Assembly: GCF_017163755.1 (NCBI RefSeq)
Contig: NZ_JAFIWC010000012.1
Location: forward strand, 82,167 to 146,166
Direction of reading: 5' to 3'
Origin: Xanthomonas sp.
GTDB lineage: Bacteria; Pseudomonadota; Gammaproteobacteria; Xanthomonadales; Xanthomonadaceae
Length of the DNA stretch: 64,000 bases
The notes under the pieces are model-generated. The model did no database searches, was not told the DNA's origin, and was given only the letters and a program-made list of their open reading frames with translations. Below, in pieces: positions 19,146 through 28,582 of the stretch. The first letter of the stretch is position 1, and every line of letters begins with the position of its first letter. Both the position numbers and the translations under genes were made by a program.

Positions 19146-20642
19146 ATGAGCGAGCTGCAGGACCTGACCGCGCTGATCCGCGCCAACACGCCGCTGATCG
19201 TCATCGAGACGCAGGAAGAGGCGCGCATCGTCGAGCTGTTCAAGCAGGCGCTGACCCAGGTCTGGCGCGCGCTGCACCGCTGGTCGATCACCGAGGGCCT
19301 GCGCCGCATCGACCTGGACCGCGAGGACGAGCCGTTCGGCCCGCCCGACGCCAGCGCGGTGCTGCAGGCGATCAAGCAGGCCGAGCAGCGCGGCATCTAC
19401 CTGCTGCTGGACGTGGTGCCGTACCTGGGCTACGCCAGCCACCAGCGCCTGCTGCGCGACATCATCGAGCGCCGCCACTGCCAGCCGCACGTGCTGGTGG
19501 TGATCGGCGCCAAGGTCGAACTGCCGCCGGAGCTGGAAGCGCTGGCCACGCGCTTCAACCCGCAGCTGCCCAACGCCAACGCGCTGCTGAAGATGGTGCA
19601 GGAGGAAGCGGCCGGGTATGCGCGCGAGTTCGGCGGGCGCCGGGTCGAGGTGGACGGCGAGGCGGTCAAGCAGATCCTGCGCAACCTGCAGGGGCTGAGC
19701 CTGATCGACGCGCGGCGCATCGCCCGCCAGCTGATCTACGCCGACGGCGCGCTCAGCACCGCCGACCTGCCGCAGCTGGCCAAGCTCAAGTTCGAGCTGC
19801 TCAACCGCAGCGGCCACCTGCACTACGAATACGACAGCGCGCGCTTCGGCGACGTGGCCGGCGCGCGCCGGCTCAAGCGTTGGATCGAGCAGCGCCGCGC
19901 GGTGTTCGTCGCCGGCACCGCGCCGCCCGGGCTGGATCCGCCCAAGGGCGTGCTGCTGCTGGGCGTGCAGGGCTGCGGCAAGTCGATGCTGGCCAAGGCC
20001 ACCGCGGCCGGTTTCGGCGTGCCGCTGCTGCGCCTGGACTTCGGCGCGCTGTACGCCAAGTACCACGGCGAGACCGAGCACAACCTGCGCGGCGCGCTGG
20101 CCTCGGCCGAGCAGCTGGCGCCGTGCGTGCTGTGGATCGACGAGATCGAGAAGGGCCTGGCCAGCGGCGGCGAGGACGGCGGCGTGTCGCGGCGGGTGCT
20201 CGGCTACCTGCTGACCTGGATGGCCGAGCGCAAGGCGCCGGCCGGCTCCGGCGGCGTGTTCATCGTCGCCACCGCCAACCAGGTGCACGAGCTGCCGGCC
20301 GAGCTGCTGCGCAAGGGCCGCTTCGACGAGATCTTCTTCGTCGACCTGCCCGACCCGGACACCCGGGTGGAACTGCTGCGCCTGCACCTGGCCCGGCGCC
20401 AGCTGCGCGCCGAGGACTTCGCGCTGCCGGCGCTGGCCGCGGCGGCCGACGGGTTTTCCGGCGCGGAGATCGAACAGGCCATCGTCTCCGGCCTGTACGC
20501 CGCGCACGCCGAGGGCCGGCCGCTGGATACCGACCTGCTGATGCAGGAGATCCGCGGCACCCGCCCGCTGTCGGTGGTGATGGCCGAGCAGGTCCAGGCC
20601 CTGCGCGAATGGGCGCGCGAGCGCACGGTGCCGGCGGACTGA
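19146..20642 (+). CDS. Ycf46-like AAA+ ATPase
   Basis: 498 residues. The N-terminal domain opens ELQDLTALIRANTPLIVIETQEE, typical of Ycf46-type proteins of plastids and cyanobacteria and their proteobacterial relatives. One AAA+ module follows: Walker A LLGVQGCGKS near residue 280, Walker B VLWIDEIEKGL, sensor 1 VATANQ, arginine finger region LLRKGRFDEIFFVDLPD. Relatives are linked to stress and carbon-use control, but no substrate is established. The ATG at 19146 gives MSELQDL, with GACCGCCC upstream, no strong ribosome site. It is divergent from the parA operon. Confidence 0.88.
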   Translation: MSELQDLTALIRANTPLIVIETQEEARIVELFKQALTQVWRALHRWSITEGLRRIDLDREDEPFGPPDASAVLQAIKQAEQRGIYLLLDVVPYLGYASHQRLLRDIIERRHCQPHVLVVIGAKVELPPELEALATRFNPQLPNANALLKMVQEEAAGYAREFGGRRVEVDGEAVKQILRNLQGLSLIDARRIARQLIYADGALSTADLPQLAKLKFELLNRSGHLHYEYDSARFGDVAGARRLKRWIEQRRAVFVAGTAPPGLDPPKGVLLLGVQGCGKSMLAKATAAGFGVPLLRLDFGALYAKYHGETEHNLRGALASAEQLAPCVLWIDEIEKGLASGGEDGGVSRRVLGYLLTWMAERKAPAGSGGVFIVATANQVHELPAELLRKGRFDEIFFVDLPDPDTRVELLRLHLARRQLRAEDFALPALAAAADGFSGAEIEQAIVSGLYAAHAEGRPLDTDLLMQEIRGTRPLSVVMAEQVQALREWARERTVPAD

Positions 20643-20807
20643 GCGCGCGCGTTTGGTTTGCAGGACCGTGGCGCGCGAAAGAGCGCCAGGGGCGGCCGGA
20701 TCCTTCGCCATCGCTCGTGCGGCATCGCTCCCTCAGCGGTGGACGGCCGGTCCGGCGCCGGCGTACGGCGCGCCGCAGGGGCCCACGGCTTGCCGCACTG
20801 CAGCGCG

Positions 20808-21722
20808 CTATCCCATCGCCCCCAGCAGCCACGCCCACGCCGGCAGCGACACCAGCGAGATCAGGATGCCGTAGCCGACCAGCGCCGCGGCCAGGCGCGG
20901 GGCCAGGCCGTGCGACATCGCCAGCACCGCGGCGCTGATCATCGTCGGCATCGCCGACTCGAGCACGTTGGCCTGCAGCATCTGCCCGCGCAGGCCCAGC
21001 GCCCACGACAGCGGCCAGGCCAGCGCCGGCAACAGCAGCAGCTTCAGCAGCAGGCCGGCGAGCAGCGGCTTGAGTTCCTCGCGCGGCAGCCGCAGCTGGA
21101 TCGAGAAGCCCACCGCCAGCATCACCAGCGGCAGCATCGCGTCGGCCAGGTGCTGCAGGCCCGACGCGATCCAGGCCGGCGGTTGCGCGGGCATCAGCGT
21201 CAGCGCCGCCAGCAGCGCCCACAGCGCCGGGAACTTCGCCATGCGCAGCAGAATCTGCCGTGGCGACGGCGGTGCGTCGCCGCTGTAGCGCGCCAGCACG
21301 TACAGGCCGAACGTGGACAGCAGCACGAAGGTGCCGAACTGGTCGTAGACCACCGCGTACGGCAGCGCCGCCTCGCCGAGCAGGGCACGCACCATCGGAT
21401 AGCCGATGAAGCTGGAATTGCCCAGCGCCACGCACAGCAGCAGCACCGCGTATTCGTCGCGGCGCAGGCGCAGCGGCCGGCGCAGCGCCAGCACCGCCAG
21501 CACGGTGACGCCGGTGAGCAGCCACGGGGTCAGCATCACCCCCAGCAGCGCCGGGTCCAGGTGCAGGCGCGGCACGTAGGTCAGCACCGACGCCGGCAGG
21601 CACAGGTACAGCACCACCGCGTTCAGCACTTCGGTGGCGTTGCCCGGCAGCACGCGCAGGCGGGCGAACAGCTTGCCGATCGCCAGCATCGCCAGCATCA
21701 GCGCAAACGCATCGAAAGCCAT
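20808..21722 (-). CDS. AEC-family (auxin efflux carrier-like) transporter
   Basis: 304 residues with about ten hydrophobic helices; the fold has an N-terminal half (MAFDAFALMLAMLAIGKLFARL...VLNAVVLYLCLPASVL) and a C-terminal half with GLRGQMLQANVLESAMPTMISAAVLAM, typical of the AEC/MleP group. Members export or import small carboxylates, and plant homologues export auxin. No clue to the substrate here. It converges on the Ycf46-like ATPase, and 76 bases separate its start from the stop of the secreted TPR-like gene upstream. Confidence 0.9.
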   Translation of the reverse strand: MAFDAFALMLAMLAIGKLFARLRVLPGNATEVLNAVVLYLCLPASVLTYVPRLHLDPALLGVMLTPWLLTGVTVLAVLALRRPLRLRRDEYAVLLLCVALGNSSFIGYPMVRALLGEAALPYAVVYDQFGTFVLLSTFGLYVLARYSGDAPPSPRQILLRMAKFPALWALLAALTLMPAQPPAWIASGLQHLADAMLPLVMLAVGFSIQLRLPREELKPLLAGLLLKLLLLPALAWPLSWALGLRGQMLQANVLESAMPTMISAAVLAMSHGLAPRLAAALVGYGILISLVSLPAWAWLLGAMG

Positions 21723-21798
21723 CGGTCAGATCGGGCGCGGGCCGTTCAGCATCGCATGCAGGCGGGCGCGGGCGCGTCAACGCGCACGCCCCGGCGGT

Positions 21799-22440
21799 TC
21801 ACGGCCAGGCCGGCGGGTTGGCCTGCCATGCGGCCTGCACCTCGGCCAGCAGCGCGCGTTCGTCGTCGCGCCAGGTGGGCAGCAGCGCGTCGAAATTGGC
21901 GCCGCTGCCCCAGCGGTCGGGCCAGGTGCGCGCCGCGGCGGCGTACCACTTCACCGCCTCGTCCTTGCGGCTCAGCCGCCACAGCACCAGCGCCAGCGTC
22001 GGCGGCACCCAGTCCGGCGCCGCCGGGCGCCCGGGCAGCAGCGCGGCCCATTGCGCCAGCGCGCGCTCGGGCTCGCCGATGCGGTACAGGTCCCAGGCGT
22101 AGTTCCACTCGATGTTGCGCCGGTGCTGCGCACTGCCGCCCAGCGGACGCAGCGCCGCCTGGTACAGCTCTTCGCCCAGCTCGCGGCGGCCGCCAGCCAT
22201 CGCCAGTGCCGCCAGCTGCGCGCGCGCCTCGCTTGCGTTCTGGTCGCGCTGCACCATCGTGGCCAGGCGATCGACCAAGGCGTCGCCTTCGCCCTGGGCC
22301 GCCACCACCGGACGGGTGGTGCTGCGGTCCTCGTCGAAATAGAACTCTTTGGGCGCCGGCAAGGTCTGCGCTGCTGCGCCGAACGCCGCCAAGCCAACCC
22401 AGGCCACCATCGCGGCCAGCGTGTATCGGTATGCCTTCAC
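21799..22440 (-). CDS. Secreted TPR-like protein of unknown function
   Basis: 213 residues. The N-terminus KAYRYTLAAMVAWVGLAAFGAAAQ is a cleavable signal peptide; the mature part is helical with TPR-like spacing (RRELGEELYQAALRPLGG, WDLYRIGEPERALAQWAALLPG). The final part is rich in Trp (WAALLPG, WVPPTL, WYAAAARTWPDRWG, WQANPPAWP). I chose GTG at 22440 because it starts the signal peptide exactly; upstream ATG sites do not extend a plausible protein. I do not recognise a named family. It is divergent from the indolepyruvate oxidoreductase gene by 164 bases. Confidence 0.78.
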   Translation of the reverse strand: MKAYRYTLAAMVAWVGLAAFGAAAQTLPAPKEFYFDEDRSTTRPVVAAQGEGDALVDRLATMVQRDQNASEARAQLAALAMAGGRRELGEELYQAALRPLGGSAQHRRNIEWNYAWDLYRIGEPERALAQWAALLPGRPAAPDWVPPTLALVLWRLSRKDEAVKWYAAAARTWPDRWGSGANFDALLPTWRDDERALLAEVQAAWQANPPAWP

Positions 22441-22604
22441 TGCTAACGATCCCCTGGAGGTTTTCCCCTCCCCCGTCGGCATCCTAACCGCTGCGGCCCG
22501 GCCGGGCGAGTACCCGGGGCGCAAAAGTGCCGCTGATACAATCGGCGCGCCGTTGCGGAGCCGCGTTCCGCGGACGTCGCCAGCCGCCCAGACCCAGGCA
22601 CGCC

Positions 22605-25600
22605 ATGACCAGTACCGCCGAACTCAGCTCGCCGTCCTCCGCCGACACCCCGCCCGCCGCGCGCCTGGACGCCGATTACACGCTCGAGCACAAGTACACC
22701 CGCACCGACGGACGCATCTACCTGTCCGGGGTGCAGGCGCTGGTACGCCTGCCGCTGATGCAGCAGCTGCGCGACCGCGCCGCCGGCCTGAACACCGGCG
22801 GCTTCGTCAGCGGCTACCGCGGCAGCCCGCTGGGCGGCTTCGACCTGGAGCTGTGGCGTGCGCGCAAGCACCTGGACGCGGCCAACGTGAAATTCCAGCC
22901 CGGCCTCAACGAGGACCTGGGCGCGACGATGGTGTGGGGCACGCAGCAGACCACGCTGTTCCCGGGCGCGCGCGTGGATGGCGTGTACGCGATGTGGTAC
23001 GGCAAGGGCCCGGGCGTGGACCGCTGCGGCGACGTGTTCAAGCACGCCAACGCCGCCGGCACCTCGCGCCACGGCGGCGTGCTGGCGCTGGCCGCCGACG
23101 ACCATGCCTGCCGCAGTTCGACCCTGCCGCACGGCTCGGAGGACGAGTTCGTCAGCGCGATGATGCCGGTGCTGAACCCGGCCGGGGTGCAGGACATCCT
23201 CGACCTGGGCCTGCTCGGCTGGGCGATGAGCCGCTATACCGGGCGCTGGGTCGGCTTCAAGACCATCGCCGAGACGGTGGAGTCGTCGGCGTCGGTGCAG
23301 GTGGATCCGTTCGCGCGGCATATCGTGCTGCCCGAGGATTTCGCGCTGCCGCCGGGCGGGCTCAACATCCGCTGGCCGGACCCGCCGCTGGACCAGGAGA
23401 TGCGCCTGCACCGCTACGCGGTGCGCGCCGCGCAGGCGTTCGCGCGCGCCAACGGCATCGACCGCGTGGTGATGGATTCGCCGCGCGCGCGGCTGGGCAT
23501 CGTCACCACCGGCAAGAGCTACCTGGACGTGCTGCAGGCGCTGGAGTACCTGGGCCTGGACGCGCGCGCCTGCGCCGACATCGGCATCCGCGTGTACAAG
23601 GTGGGCATGACCTGGCCGCTGGAGCCGCAGGGCATCGCCGCGTTCGCGCAGGGCCTGGAGGACATCGTGGTGGTGGAGGAGAAGCGCGCCTTCATCGAGC
23701 GGCAGATGAAGGAGCAGTTCTACAACTGGCCGGCGCAGGCCGGGCCGCGTCCGTCGATCGTCGGCAAGTACGACGAGGCCGGCGAGTGGATCCTGCCGAG
23801 CACCGGCGAGCTGACGCCGGCGACCATCGCCGGGGTGATCGGGCGCCGCATCCAGCGCCTGTTGCAATCCAGTGCGATCAGCACCGAGTCGATCGAGCAG
23901 CGGCTGCGCTGGATGGACGAGAAGGAAGCGGAGATGGCCCGTCCTCGTGCCATGTTTCCGCGCGTGCCGCACTACTGCAGCGGCTGCCCGCACAACACCT
24001 CCACGGTGGTGCCCGATGGCTCGCGGGCGATGGCCGGCATCGGCTGCCACTACATGGTCACCTGGATGGACCGGTCCACCGACACCTTCACCCACATGGG
24101 CGGCGAAGGCGTGACCTGGTCCGGGCAGGCGCCGTTCACCGACACCCCGCACGTGTTCCAGAACCTTGGCGACGGCACCTACTTCCACAGCGGCTCGCTG
24201 GCGATCCGCCAGTCGGTGGCCACCGGCGTCAACATCACCTACAAGATCCTCTACAACGATGCGGTGGCGATGACCGGCGGCCAGCCGGTGGACGGCAGCC
24301 TGACCGTGCCCGACATCGCCCGGCAGATGCGCGCCGAGGGCGTGCACACGATCGTGCTGGTCAGCGACGACATCGGCAAGTGGAAGCGGCGCCGCGAGCA
24401 GTTCCCGGCGGACGTGGAGTTCCACGACCGCGGTGAACTGGATGACGTGCAGCGGCGCCTGCGCGAGGTCAAGGGCACCAGCATCCTGATCTACGACCAG
24501 ACCTGCGCCACCGAAAAGCGCCGCCGCCGCAAGCGCGGCAAGCTGCCCGATCCGGCCAAGCGGGTGCTGGTCAACTCGCTGGTCTGCGAAGGTTGCGGCG
24601 ACTGCGGCGAGAAGAGCTTCTGCGTGTCGGTGCTGCCCAAGGAGACCGAGTTCGGGCGCAAGCGCCAGATCGACCAGTCCAACTGCAACAAGGACTATTC
24701 CTGCGTGTCCGGCTTCTGCCCCAGCTTCGTCACCGTGCACGGCGGGCAGCCGCGCAAGGGCCGCAGGGTCGACGCGGCCGCGCTGCTGCAGGACCTGCCG
24801 GCACCGACGCCGCGCAGCGACCTGGCGCGGCCCTGGAACATCCTGATCACCGGCGTCGGCGGCACCGGCGTGGTCACCATCGGCGCGCTGCTGGGCATGG
24901 CCGGGCACCTGGAAGGCAAGGGCGCCAGCGTGCTCGACCAGACCGGGCTGGCGCAGAAGGGCGGCGCGGTCACCACCCACATCCGCATCGCGCGCACGCC
25001 CGAGGACATCCATGCGGTGCGCATCGCCGCCGGCGAAGCCGACCTGGTGCTCGGCTGCGACATGGTCGTGGTCAACGACTACTGGGCGCTGTCGAAGGTG
25101 CGCGGCGACCGCTCGCAGGTGGTGCTGAACACCTACGAGGCGATGCCCGGCACCTTCACCACGCACCCGGACATGCAGTTCCCCGCCGCGCAGATCATCG
25201 CCGGGGTGACGCTGGCGTTGGGCGGCCGCGAGCCGTTGCTGCTCGACGCCACCCAACTGGCCACCGCGCTGCTCGGCGACGCCATCGCCAGCAACCTGTT
25301 CATGCTCGGCTATGCGTGGCAGCAGGGCCTGGTGCCGCTGTCGCACGCGGCGCTGATGCGCGCGATCGAGCTCAACGGCGCCGCGGTGGCGATGAACCAG
25401 CAGGCCTTCGCCTGGGGCCGCCTGGCCGCGATCGACCTGGCCGCGGTGCAGCGCGCCGCCGGGGTGACGGCGGATCCGGCCGGCGGCGCCGGGCCCGCGC
25501 CGGCGCCGGCGACGATGCGGCAACTGCCGCCGGGCGACTGGGAAGGCAACGAAGGCGGCGCCAGCGTCGCGCCGCGCAATCCGGACAATGCCCGCGAAGC

Positions 25601-26333
25601 GCGCGGCCTGCCCGCCGCCGGCGACGATGCCCAGCTGCACTATCTGCCGCTGGACGACGCGCGCCTGTCGCGCTCGCTGGACGAACTGGTCGACCGCCGC
25701 CGCGCCTTCCTCACCGACTACCAGGACGCGGCCTACGCCGCGCGCTACACCGCGCTGGTGCAGCGCGTGCGCGCGGCCGAATCGCGCGTGGCGCCGGGCG
25801 CGTCCGCGCTGGCCGAAGCGGTGGCGCGCTACCACTTCAAGCTGATGGCGTACAAGGACGAATACGAAGTAGCGCGGCTGTACACCAGCGGCGACTTCCA
25901 GCGCCAGGTGCAGCAGCAGTTCGACGGCGCCTATACGCTGCGCTTCCACCTGGCGCCGCCGCTGCTGGCCAGGAAGGACGCGCAGGGCCGGCTGCGCAAG
26001 CGCGAGTACGGGCCGTGGATGTTCACCGCGTTCAAGTGGCTGGCCCGGTTGCGCGTACTGCGCGGCGGCAGGTTCGACGTCTTCGGCTACAGCGCCGAAC
26101 GCCGGCAGGAGCGGCGCCTGATCGCCGACTACGAGCGCACCGTCGGCGAGTTGCTCGAAGGCCTGCGCGCGGACAACCTGGCGCTGGCGGCGGAGATCGC
26201 CAGCGTGCCGGAGCACATCCGCGGCTACGGCCACGTCAAGGAAGCGCACCTGCACGAGGCCAAGCAGCGCGAAGCGCGGCTGCTGGCGACCTGGCGCAAC
26301 CCGAAGGCGCTGCATATCGTGCAGGCCGCCTGA
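22605..26333 (+). CDS. Indolepyruvate:ferredoxin oxidoreductase, fused subunits
   Basis: 1242 residues, a one-chain form of the two-subunit iorAB enzyme that converts aryl-pyruvates to aryl-acetyl-CoA using thiamine diphosphate and ferredoxin. The TPP domain lies N-terminally (GGFVSGYRGSPLGG at residues 65-80) with the binding site GIGCHYMVTWMD near residue 480. Cys clusters CEGCGDCGEKSFC (about 663) and CNKDYSCVSGFCPSF (about 695) hold 4Fe-4S centres. The gamma-type domain starts near 745 (NILITGVGGTGVVTIGALLGM). A possible -10 (TACAAT, 22537-22542) lies upstream. The complete enzyme suggests breakdown of aromatic amino acids. Confidence 0.93.
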   Translation: MTSTAELSSPSSADTPPAARLDADYTLEHKYTRTDGRIYLSGVQALVRLPLMQQLRDRAAGLNTGGFVSGYRGSPLGGFDLELWRARKHLDAANVKFQPGLNEDLGATMVWGTQQTTLFPGARVDGVYAMWYGKGPGVDRCGDVFKHANAAGTSRHGGVLALAADDHACRSSTLPHGSEDEFVSAMMPVLNPAGVQDILDLGLLGWAMSRYTGRWVGFKTIAETVESSASVQVDPFARHIVLPEDFALPPGGLNIRWPDPPLDQEMRLHRYAVRAAQAFARANGIDRVVMDSPRARLGIVTTGKSYLDVLQALEYLGLDARACADIGIRVYKVGMTWPLEPQGIAAFAQGLEDIVVVEEKRAFIERQMKEQFYNWPAQAGPRPSIVGKYDEAGEWILPSTGELTPATIAGVIGRRIQRLLQSSAISTESIEQRLRWMDEKEAEMARPRAMFPRVPHYCSGCPHNTSTVVPDGSRAMAGIGCHYMVTWMDRSTDTFTHMGGEGVTWSGQAPFTDTPHVFQNLGDGTYFHSGSLAIRQSVATGVNITYKILYNDAVAMTGGQPVDGSLTVPDIARQMRAEGVHTIVLVSDDIGKWKRRREQFPADVEFHDRGELDDVQRRLREVKGTSILIYDQTCATEKRRRRKRGKLPDPAKRVLVNSLVCEGCGDCGEKSFCVSVLPKETEFGRKRQIDQSNCNKDYSCVSGFCPSFVTVHGGQPRKGRRVDAAALLQDLPAPTPRSDLARPWNILITGVGGTGVVTIGALLGMAGHLEGKGASVLDQTGLAQKGGAVTTHIRIARTPEDIHAVRIAAGEADLVLGCDMVVVNDYWALSKVRGDRSQVVLNTYEAMPGTFTTHPDMQFPAAQIIAGVTLALGGREPLLLDATQLATALLGDAIASNLFMLGYAWQQGLVPLSHAALMRAIELNGAAVAMNQQAFAWGRLAAIDLAAVQRAAGVTADPAGGAGPAPAPATMRQLPPGDWEGNEGGASVAPRNPDNAREARGLPAAGDDAQLHYLPLDDARLSRSLDELVDRRRAFLTDYQDAAYAARYTALVQRVRAAESRVAPGASALAEAVARYHFKLMAYKDEYEVARLYTSGDFQRQVQQQFDGAYTLRFHLAPPLLARKDAQGRLRKREYGPWMFTAFKWLARLRVLRGGRFDVFGYSAERRQERRLIADYERTVGELLEGLRADNLALAAEIASVPEHIRGYGHVKEAHLHEAKQREARLLATWRNPKALHIVQAA

Positions 26334-26863
26334 GCCGGCATCGCCGCGCGAGAAACGGCCGGGCTCAAGCCCGGCGCTCATCGGCGCCGAAGCCCCGCCC
26401 TTGTAGGAGCGGCTTCAGCCGCGACCATGACGCCGGCGGCAAGTCGCTGCAGGCATCGCTGCACTGCAATGCAGCGATGCCTGCAAAAAGCCCAAGACGC
26501 ATGCCGGCAACACCTCGCCGTCATCGCCGAAGCGACACGCCGCGACAGACCATCGAACGGCTTGCCGCTAGCGGGCGGATGGCGTTCCTGTGGGCGCGGC
26601 CTTCAGCCGCAATGCGTGCAGCGACCATTCGATGCGCGTACCCGCTCCAAACGTCTCCTCGCCACCGATACTGCGCGACCGCATACGAACGCCGTCGACC
26701 CGGGAGGTGTCGACGGCGCATTCGATTCATCCATCAGCGATGCACCGGGCCGGCGCGTGCGCGCTTCAGCGAAGGTGGTCCCAACATCAGGTCACAGCGC
26801 CGCAGCGCCGCCCGGACCTTTAATACCTGGCCGACCGGGGTCGGACGACGTATCGGCTCGCGA
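26334..26863. repeat. Intergenic region with REP-type palindromes and a long hairpin
   Basis: Just after the oxidoreductase gene: CCGGGCTCAAGCCCGG, then TGTAGGAGCGGCTTCAGCCGCGAC (26402-26425), a repeat found again at 56608, 56719 and 56826. Bases 26449-26463 (GCAGGCATCGCTGCA) pair perfectly with 26470-26484 across six bases; an A-run follows on the plus strand. A decayed REP copy lies near 26587-26613. The rest, to 26863, shows no credible gene. Confidence 0.65.
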
Positions 26864-27646
26864 TCACACCCGCGGATCCGGCGGATTGCCCTGGCCAGGA
26901 CGATCGTAACGGTCCGAATCGAAGGCTTCGCGCACCGCCGCCTTGGCCTGCGCCCAGGTCAGCCGCGAACGGTCCTTGACCCGCTCCCAGCCGCTTTCCA
27001 GGTCCGATTCCAGGCGATCGTCCCAGCTGCGGTTGCCATAGCGGCTGCGCGCCTGGATGCCGTAGCGGTAGGCCGGACGGTAGTCGTCGTAGCTGGCGTC
27101 GGTGTCGCGGTAGGCGGCGCTGTCGAAGCGGCCGGCATAGTAGCGGTCGCTGTCCTCGTAGGTGCGGTAGGTGGTGTCGGCGCGGTGCCAGGAATCGCGC
27201 GCCGCCAGGCGTGCGTCGTCCCACTCCAGGCGCGATTCGCCGCGCCGGGTGCCCCAGTCGTGGGACAGTTCGCGCTCGGTTTCGTCCCAGCTGCGGCTCG
27301 GATACTGCTCGCGCGCCTGCAGGCCCAGCCCGTAGGCGGCGGCATAGTCGCGGTCGTAGTCGTAGTCGGCTTTCACGTAGTCGCGATTGCGGTATTCCTC
27401 GCGCCAGTATTCGGCTTCGCCGGTCGGATCGATGCGCTCGGCCACGCCCTTGCCGGCCGCGGCGCCAGCGACCACGCCGATCGCCGCGCCGACCAAGGTG
27501 CCGATCGGGCCGAACACGGTGCCCGCCAATGCGCCCGCCGCCACGCCGCCGGCCGCGCCCCCGACGCCTACGCCGACCGGATGCGAACCCGGCGCGCCGG
27601 AAATGGGATCGCGATTGAGATCGCGCGCTTCGTCGTTGCTGCTCAT
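26864..27646 (-). CDS. Glycine-zipper protein with charged tyrosine-rich repeats
   Basis: 260 residues. After a polar start comes a glycine-zipper segment, GVGVGGAAGGVAAGALAGTVFG PIGTL...GVVAGAAAGKGVAE (residues 23-70), which could insert in a membrane. The rest is hydrophilic with Asp/Arg/Tyr-rich motifs: two weak repeats of the type YGLGLQAREQYPSRSWDETERELSHDW and YRYGIQARSRYGNRSWDDRLESDLESGW. Stress-related general proteins with this build occur widely in Xanthomonas; function is unknown. The start at 27646 gives MSSNDEARDLN. Confidence 0.75.
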   Translation of the reverse strand: MSSNDEARDLNRDPISGAPGSHPVGVGVGGAAGGVAAGALAGTVFGPIGTLVGAAIGVVAGAAAGKGVAERIDPTGEAEYWREEYRNRDYVKADYDYDRDYAAAYGLGLQAREQYPSRSWDETERELSHDWGTRRGESRLEWDDARLAARDSWHRADTTYRTYEDSDRYYAGRFDSAAYRDTDASYDDYRPAYRYGIQARSRYGNRSWDDRLESDLESGWERVKDRSRLTWAQAKAAVREAFDSDRYDRPGQGNPPDPRV

Positions 27647-28003
27647 GGGAATGCTCCGTTGGCAGTGAAGGGAATCACCGGCCTGCGTGCGGACGGCCCG
27701 TGGTGGCCGCACAGTGGCAAGCCTCCGGTTAACCCCTTGTGCCATCAAGGTGATCGCGTCATAACGCAAACAGCGGCTGCCGTCACACACACCCAACATA
27801 CGAGTGGGCAGCAATCCTAGAGGCGACCTCGCTCGTCCGTCCTGCCGGTCTGCTGATGGGCAGGTTGAGCAGTTGATCCCAGAACCAGATTGTCCCGCTG
27901 CGCAAGATCGCCAGCCCCCGGCGAACCAGTGATGGACATCTCTTCTTCGCCAGTACGATCTGGCAGCATCGCCTCACAGGGGAACCATCAACGAGGATCA
28001 GTC
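27647..28003. other. Intergenic region between divergent genes
   Basis: A 357-base gap that must hold promoters for the glycine-zipper gene and the six-cysteine protein. Base composition is closer to 58% GC, lower than the neighbouring genes. I see GAGG eight bases before the 28004 start, but no clear -35/-10 pairs or protein-binding dyads. Confidence 0.3.
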
Positions 28004-28348
28004 ATGAACAAGGCCGTTTCGACTATCGCCGTCCTGCTTTTTTCCGCTATTGCCTCAATGGGCATATCGCCGTCGGCTCGAGCCCAGAGCGTCACGCTCG
28101 ACTGTGCCGGCAGTGACCTTTGTTACGCGGACGTCAGCCCGCCAGGCACGTACAACTACGCGTGGACGTTCAATTCCAATGGGCTGTTCGTCATTTATCC
28201 TGGCAACTGCACAAATCAAGTTTATTGCAGCTTCTATTGCCCTCGGGCCAGTGGCTATATCACGGCCAATGTCCTTGTCACAGATGCAAACAATCAGTTC
28301 GTGGGTTCAGCCAGCACCCGCGCGCTTTGCACGCCAGAGCCGATATAA
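28004..28348 (+). CDS. Small secreted six-cysteine protein, family not recognised
   Basis: 114 residues. A signal peptide MNKAVSTIAVLLFSAIASMGISPSARAQ is followed by an 86-residue mature domain with six cysteines (LDCAGSDLC, GNCTNQVYCSFYC, RALC), suited to three disulfides, and many Tyr/Asn residues. Codon usage is visibly less GC-rich than the neighbours (for example TTTTTTCCGCTATTGCC), suggesting horizontal origin. The ribosome site ACGAGGATCAGTC precedes the ATG. I recognise no family; secretion plus disulfides could mean a surface or host-interaction role. Confidence 0.7.
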   Translation: MNKAVSTIAVLLFSAIASMGISPSARAQSVTLDCAGSDLCYADVSPPGTYNYAWTFNSNGLFVIYPGNCTNQVYCSFYCPRASGYITANVLVTDANNQFVGSASTRALCTPEPI

Positions 28349-28582
28349 GCGCATTAAGTAGCGGCCGGTGCGCTTGGTCGCGACCAGCGCACCTCGCCAC
28401 TGGTTTTCTGTCCGGTTGGTCTACTTATGCTCCAGCCACCGACGCAAGCCGCTCATCGGCTTCGTGCCGCTACAGGCGAGGTGCGGACCTTCGCCTCAGA
28501 CATCGGTGACGACTGACTTCCTTCAACGCCGCGCAGTAGCCCTGGTACAGATTCGCCGCCGGCAGTTGGCCTTGCGCATGCA

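Noticed and set aside
22443..26381. A 1312-residue open frame antisense to the indolepyruvate oxidoreductase
   Set aside because: Same shadow effect; the plus-strand gene has intact cofactor motifs.
26449..26484. Hairpin considered as a rho-independent terminator of the oxidoreductase gene
   Set aside because: The run after the stem on the plus strand is A, not T, so it lacks the U-tract needed.
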